From contig NZ_LDPO01000001.1 of assembly GCF_001021505.1 (NCBI RefSeq), forward strand, positions 496,001 through 560,000: a DNA stretch of 64,000 nt, in the 5' to 3' direction. Position numbers and translations under genes: made by a program. The notes under the pieces were generated by a model that did no database searches, was not told the origin of the DNA, and was given only the letters and a program-made list of their open reading frames with translations. This DNA is from Mycolicibacter heraklionensis (GTDB lineage Bacteria; Actinomycetota; Actinomycetes; Mycobacteriales; Mycobacteriaceae). How positions within the stretch are numbered: position 1 is the first letter of the stretch; the number at the start of each line of letters is the position of its first letter. Shown here piece by piece: positions 61,651 through 64,000 of the stretch.

Positions 61651-61916
61651 GCGGCCAGCGCCAGCAGCACCAGCCACGCGCCCGCCACGCCGATCCCGGC
61701 GCCCAAGGCCAACCATCGCAGCACCGGAGTGCGCCGCCAGCCCCATACCGTGGGAGCCAGCCCTCCCACCGCAATCAGATTGAGCACCACCGCCACCGCG
61801 GGATGCACGCGCAGCAGCCCCAGGCTCAACACCGTGATCGCGGTCCCCGTCACCGCCGCGACGAACCCCGCCACCGTCAAACCCGTCCCCCACGGCGTAC
61901 GGGGGGTGGAGGTCAT
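61641..61916 (-). CDS. DUF2537 membrane protein (Rv0882-like)
   Basis: A 91-residue protein with three likely spans: LTVAGFVAAVTGTAITVLSLG, AVAVVLNLIAVGGLAPTVW and WLALGAGIGVAGAWLVLLAL. Its start overlaps the methyltransferase stop by 4 bp, and its end overlaps the convergent sepH gene by 10 bp. Length and place match M. tuberculosis Rv0882. Function unknown. Confidence 0.85.
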   Translation of the reverse strand: MTSTPRTPWGTGLTVAGFVAAVTGTAITVLSLGLLRVHPAVAVVLNLIAVGGLAPTVWGWRRTPVLRWLALGAGIGVAGAWLVLLALAAQR

Positions 61917-62746
61917 TCCGGCAGCCTAATGCGCTCGTAGAACGCCAGCGCGGCTGCGGTGGCGACGTTGAGCGAGTCCGTTCCCCGCGACATCGGGATG
62001 CGGACCCGAATGTCACTGGCGCGCATCGCCTTCTCCGACAGGCCCGGCCCCTCCGCGCCGACCAGCACCGCCACCGGTTCGTCGCGCACCTTCGCCATCG
62101 CACTCGACAACACCTCGGCCCGCGGGTCCGGAGTCATCGCCAGCAGCCGAAAGCCCTGCTCGCGCAGCATCGCCAGATCGCCGGGCCAGTCCGCCGAACG
62201 GGCGAACGGCACCAGCAGTGCGTGCCCCATCGAGACCCGCACCGAGCGCCGGTAGAGCGGGTCGGCGCAGCCGCTGCCGAACACCACCGCGTCCACGCCC
62301 AACCCGGCACCGTTGCGAAAGATCGAACCCAGGTTTTCGTGGTCGTTGACGCCCTCGAGCACCGCGATCGTGCGGGCCCCGGCGACCAGGTCGGCCACCG
62401 GCGGCTCGGGCACCCGCGACGCGGCGGCCAGCACGCCTCGGTTGAGGTGAAACCCCACCACGTCGGCCATCACCTCCGCGGAGACCCGGTAATACGGGAC
62501 GTCGGGGGCGTCAGGTGCGGTCAGGTCGGGCGTCAACTCGGTCAGCCGCCGATCGGTGCCCAGCAGCGCCCGCGGGGTGAACCGCGATGCCAGCATCCGC
62601 TGCACCACCAGCACCCCTTCGGCGATCACCAATCCTTTTCCGGTGGGCAGGTCTGGGCGACGGTCGATGCTGTTCAGGTCGCGGAAATCATCCAGCCGGG
62701 AATCGCGGGGGTCATCGATATCGACGACATCGACGACCCTGGCCAC
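61913..62746 (-). CDS. TrmH/SpoU-family RNA 2'-O-methyltransferase (Rv0881-like)
   Basis: A 277-residue SPOUT-class enzyme using S-adenosylmethionine to methylate ribose 2'-OH in tRNA or rRNA. Motif 1 NDHENLGSIFRNGAGLGVDA, motif 2 AVLVGAEGPGLSEKAM, motif 3 VRIPMSRGTDSLNVATAAAL, the last two forming the trefoil knot. An N-terminal L30e-like substrate domain precedes. The same position next to Rv0882 in M. tuberculosis. The target nucleotide is unknown. Confidence 0.92.
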   Translation of the reverse strand: MARVVDVVDIDDPRDSRLDDFRDLNSIDRRPDLPTGKGLVIAEGVLVVQRMLASRFTPRALLGTDRRLTELTPDLTAPDAPDVPYYRVSAEVMADVVGFHLNRGVLAAASRVPEPPVADLVAGARTIAVLEGVNDHENLGSIFRNGAGLGVDAVVFGSGCADPLYRRSVRVSMGHALLVPFARSADWPGDLAMLREQGFRLLAMTPDPRAEVLSSAMAKVRDEPVAVLVGAEGPGLSEKAMRASDIRVRIPMSRGTDSLNVATAAALAFYERIRLPE

Positions 62747-62785
62747 TGCGGGAACTTTACCGGCGAGGCGCTAACGTCAACGGCG

Positions 62786-63055
62786 ATGACCCCTCAGCAC
62801 TCCCCGGAGCACGCCCCCGAGCCGCCACCGCTGCCGACCGCCCTGCTGCGGGTCTGGCCGGTAATCCGCGCCGGGGTCGCCGGCTTCTGCTGCGCGACCA
62901 TCGCCGCGTTCACGGTGCCCGCGCTGGAGGGGTGGCGGCCGGTAAGCGTGGCGGGGCTCGGCGTCGGGATGGTGGGCACCACTATCTTTCTGGTGCAACG
63001 CAGGGCGGCACGACGCGGCGCGCGCGGAGCCCAAACCGGGCTCGAAAACGAATAG
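62786..63055 (+). CDS. DUF2530 membrane protein (Rv0879c-like)
   Basis: An 89-residue protein with two likely spans (VIRAGVAGFCCATIAAFTVPAL and VAGLGVGMVGTTIFLVQ), a proline-rich start and a basic tail (RRAARRGARGAQTG). It matches the small DUF2530 family of actinobacteria. Divergent to the methyltransferase gene. Function unknown. Confidence 0.83.
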   Translation: MTPQHSPEHAPEPPPLPTALLRVWPVIRAGVAGFCCATIAAFTVPALEGWRPVSVAGLGVGMVGTTIFLVQRRAARRGARGAQTGLENE

Positions 63056-63087
63056 AGTTACGAACCGACGATTCGAGGAGGAACGCC

Positions 63088-63546
63088 ATGGCAGCCCCGC
63101 TGTTGACGGCACAGATCGACATCAACGCACCGGTGGCCAAGGTGTGGGCGCTGGTCTCCGACTTCCGGCGGATGCCCGAGTGGAGCCCGCAGTGCCGGTG
63201 GATGAAGCCGCTGGGTGCGGTGCGTCAGGGCACCCGCACGATCAACGTCAACCGGCGCGGCCGGATGTTCTGGCCCACCAGCTCCGTCATCACCGAATAC
63301 ATCCCGGAGCGCAAGCTCGCGTTCCGCGTCACCGAGAACCACAGCGTGTGGAGCTATGAGCTCGAGCCGACCGCCACCGGCACTCGGGTCATCGAGAGTC
63401 GGCACGTCGAAAACGGCAACACCACGGCGGTCTCGGCGTTTCTGGTGGGCAAGTTCATGGGCGGGACGCCCACCTTCGAACGCGAGCTGGTCGAGGGCAT
63501 GAACGCTTCGCTGAGCAAGATCAAGGCCGCCGCAGAGAACGCCTGA
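63088..63546 (+). CDS. SRPBCC-fold lipid-binding-like protein
   Basis: A 152-residue START/polyketide-cyclase-like protein: TAQIDINAPVAKVWALVSDF, RRMPEWSPQCRWMKPLG, TEYIPERKLAFRV and the C-terminal helix VEGMNASLSKIKAAAE. It should bind a hydrophobic ligand; none is known. ATG 63088 has GAGGAGG at good distance. It lies 32 bp after the DUF2530 stop, so they may share a transcript. Confidence 0.87.
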   Translation: MAAPLLTAQIDINAPVAKVWALVSDFRRMPEWSPQCRWMKPLGAVRQGTRTINVNRRGRMFWPTSSVITEYIPERKLAFRVTENHSVWSYELEPTATGTRVIESRHVENGNTTAVSAFLVGKFMGGTPTFERELVEGMNASLSKIKAAAENA

Positions 63547-63604
63547 CGCCCCTGTGGCGGCGGAGTAACGTCCCCTGAAACGGGCAGGATACTGGGAGGA
63601 ATCC

Positions 63605-64000
63605 ATGGAAACCGCGAAATCCGCAGTGCGACTGCCGATCGTCGCCGTCGCAGCGACCGCGCTGGTGGCCGCCGGCCTGGCCCCGGTGGCGGCGTCACCC
63701 GAAATCAGCACGCGCGCCGTGGCCGCGGTGTCGGCGGAGGTGGCGCTGGCCGCCAGCGCGGTCGTCGACAGCTTCGACACCCTCGCCGGGCTCGCGCCTT
63801 TCGACATGTCCAGCATCGCCGAGGAACTCAACGTCCCCGGCACCGCCGACGTGTTCGACGTCCTGCCCGGCGCCGCCGACGCGTTGGACGTGCCCGGCGC
63901 CGCCGCTGCATTCGACATCGTCGGCCTGTTCAACGCGGAAGTGGCGGCCGCGGTAGGACTGTTCAACCGCTTTATCAGCCTGCCGTTTACGTTGTACGAC
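63605..64000 (+). CDS. Secreted protein, 3' end outside window
   Basis: The first 132 residues of an exported protein. The signal peptide has a basic start and hydrophobic core (RLPIVAVAATALVAAGLAP) with likely cleavage after VAAS or nearby. The mature part is Ala/Val/Asp-rich, with a loosely repeated VPGxADxxDVxPGAADALDV unit at residues about 78-105, and then hydrophobic VGLFNAEVAAAVGLFNRF. No family is recognised; such low-complexity secreted proteins are common in mycobacteria. A GGGAGGA ribosome site precedes ATG 63605. Confidence 0.75.
   Translation, partial: METAKSAVRLPIVAVAATALVAAGLAPVAASPEISTRAVAAVSAEVALAASAVVDSFDTLAGLAPFDMSSIAEELNVPGTADVFDVLPGAADALDVPGAAAAFDIVGLFNAEVAAAVGLFNRFISLPFTLYD

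Overview
The window reads as the chromosome of a high-GC actinobacterium, almost certainly a non-tuberculous mycobacterium. Several blocks match Mycobacterium tuberculosis gene order from memory: ctpI with Rv0106 and zinc-free ribosomal protein genes, and a long block of Rv0910, ctpE, Rv0906, echA6, accD3, prrA-prrB, arfA-arfB-arfC, gltA2, citA, fprB, Rv0885, serC, sepH, Rv0882, Rv0881 and Rv0879c, here in reverse orientation and interrupted by extra cassettes. No alignment was run; family names rest on motifs, length and gene order. No stretch longer than 300 bases lacks a gene.

Layout. 1-7.7 kb: truncated acyl-CoA dehydrogenase, a crcB-DUF190-crcB fluoride-export operon, a SnoaL-like gene, a giant CtpI-type P-type ATPase and a divergent ArsR regulator. 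7.8-10.4 kb: a zinc-starvation island, in which S18, S14, L33 and L28 paralogues without zinc ribbons read left, and an Rv0106-like COG0523 protein plus type-B L31 read right, from a gap carrying two Zur-box-like palindromes. 10.4-16.5 kb: amine oxidase with its TetR, DoxX-like protein, double-domain TetR, and an enoyl-CoA hydratase/acyl-CoA ligase pair. 16.5-22.2 kb: TIGR01777 epimerase, photolyase, ChoD-like GMC oxidoreductase, a membrane protein and an NmrA-like protein. 22.4-23.9 kb: tRNA-Arg(CCT) with an IS481-family element (26-bp inverted repeats, 9-bp target duplication) directly after its CCA end. 23.9-30.3 kb: secreted phosphoesterase, two DUF1214-type exported proteins, an F420-type oxidoreductase and a small membrane protein.

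30.3-38.5 kb: an ABC-F protein behind a WhiB7-like promoter and a 13-codon leader ORF, an Rv0910-like protein without its Rv0909 partner, ctpE, an Rv0906 metallo-hydrolase, echA6 and accD3. 38.5-45.4 kb: EamA transporter, a heterodimeric ABC exporter, and prrA-prrB. 45.4-48.9 kb: an operon of two PF10118 hydrolases, a short-chain dehydrogenase and a TetR regulator behind a perfect 27-bp palindrome. 49-63 kb: the arf channel operon (ArfC with a doubled C-terminal domain), BON-like protein, FKBP, gltA2, MFS transporter, pdxH, citA, fprB, an AurF-like diiron protein, serC, sepH and small conserved genes, ending in a truncated secreted protein.

Themes are metal and ion homeostasis (CtpI, CtpE, ArsR, Zur sites, CrcB), translation under stress (alternative ribosomal proteins, ABC-F), lipid metabolism (AccD3, EchA6, acyl-CoA enzymes) and local TetR control. 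The most useful leads are the divergent Zur island around a COG0523 protein lacking its Walker A motif, the ABC-F leader, and the promoter-embedded operators.
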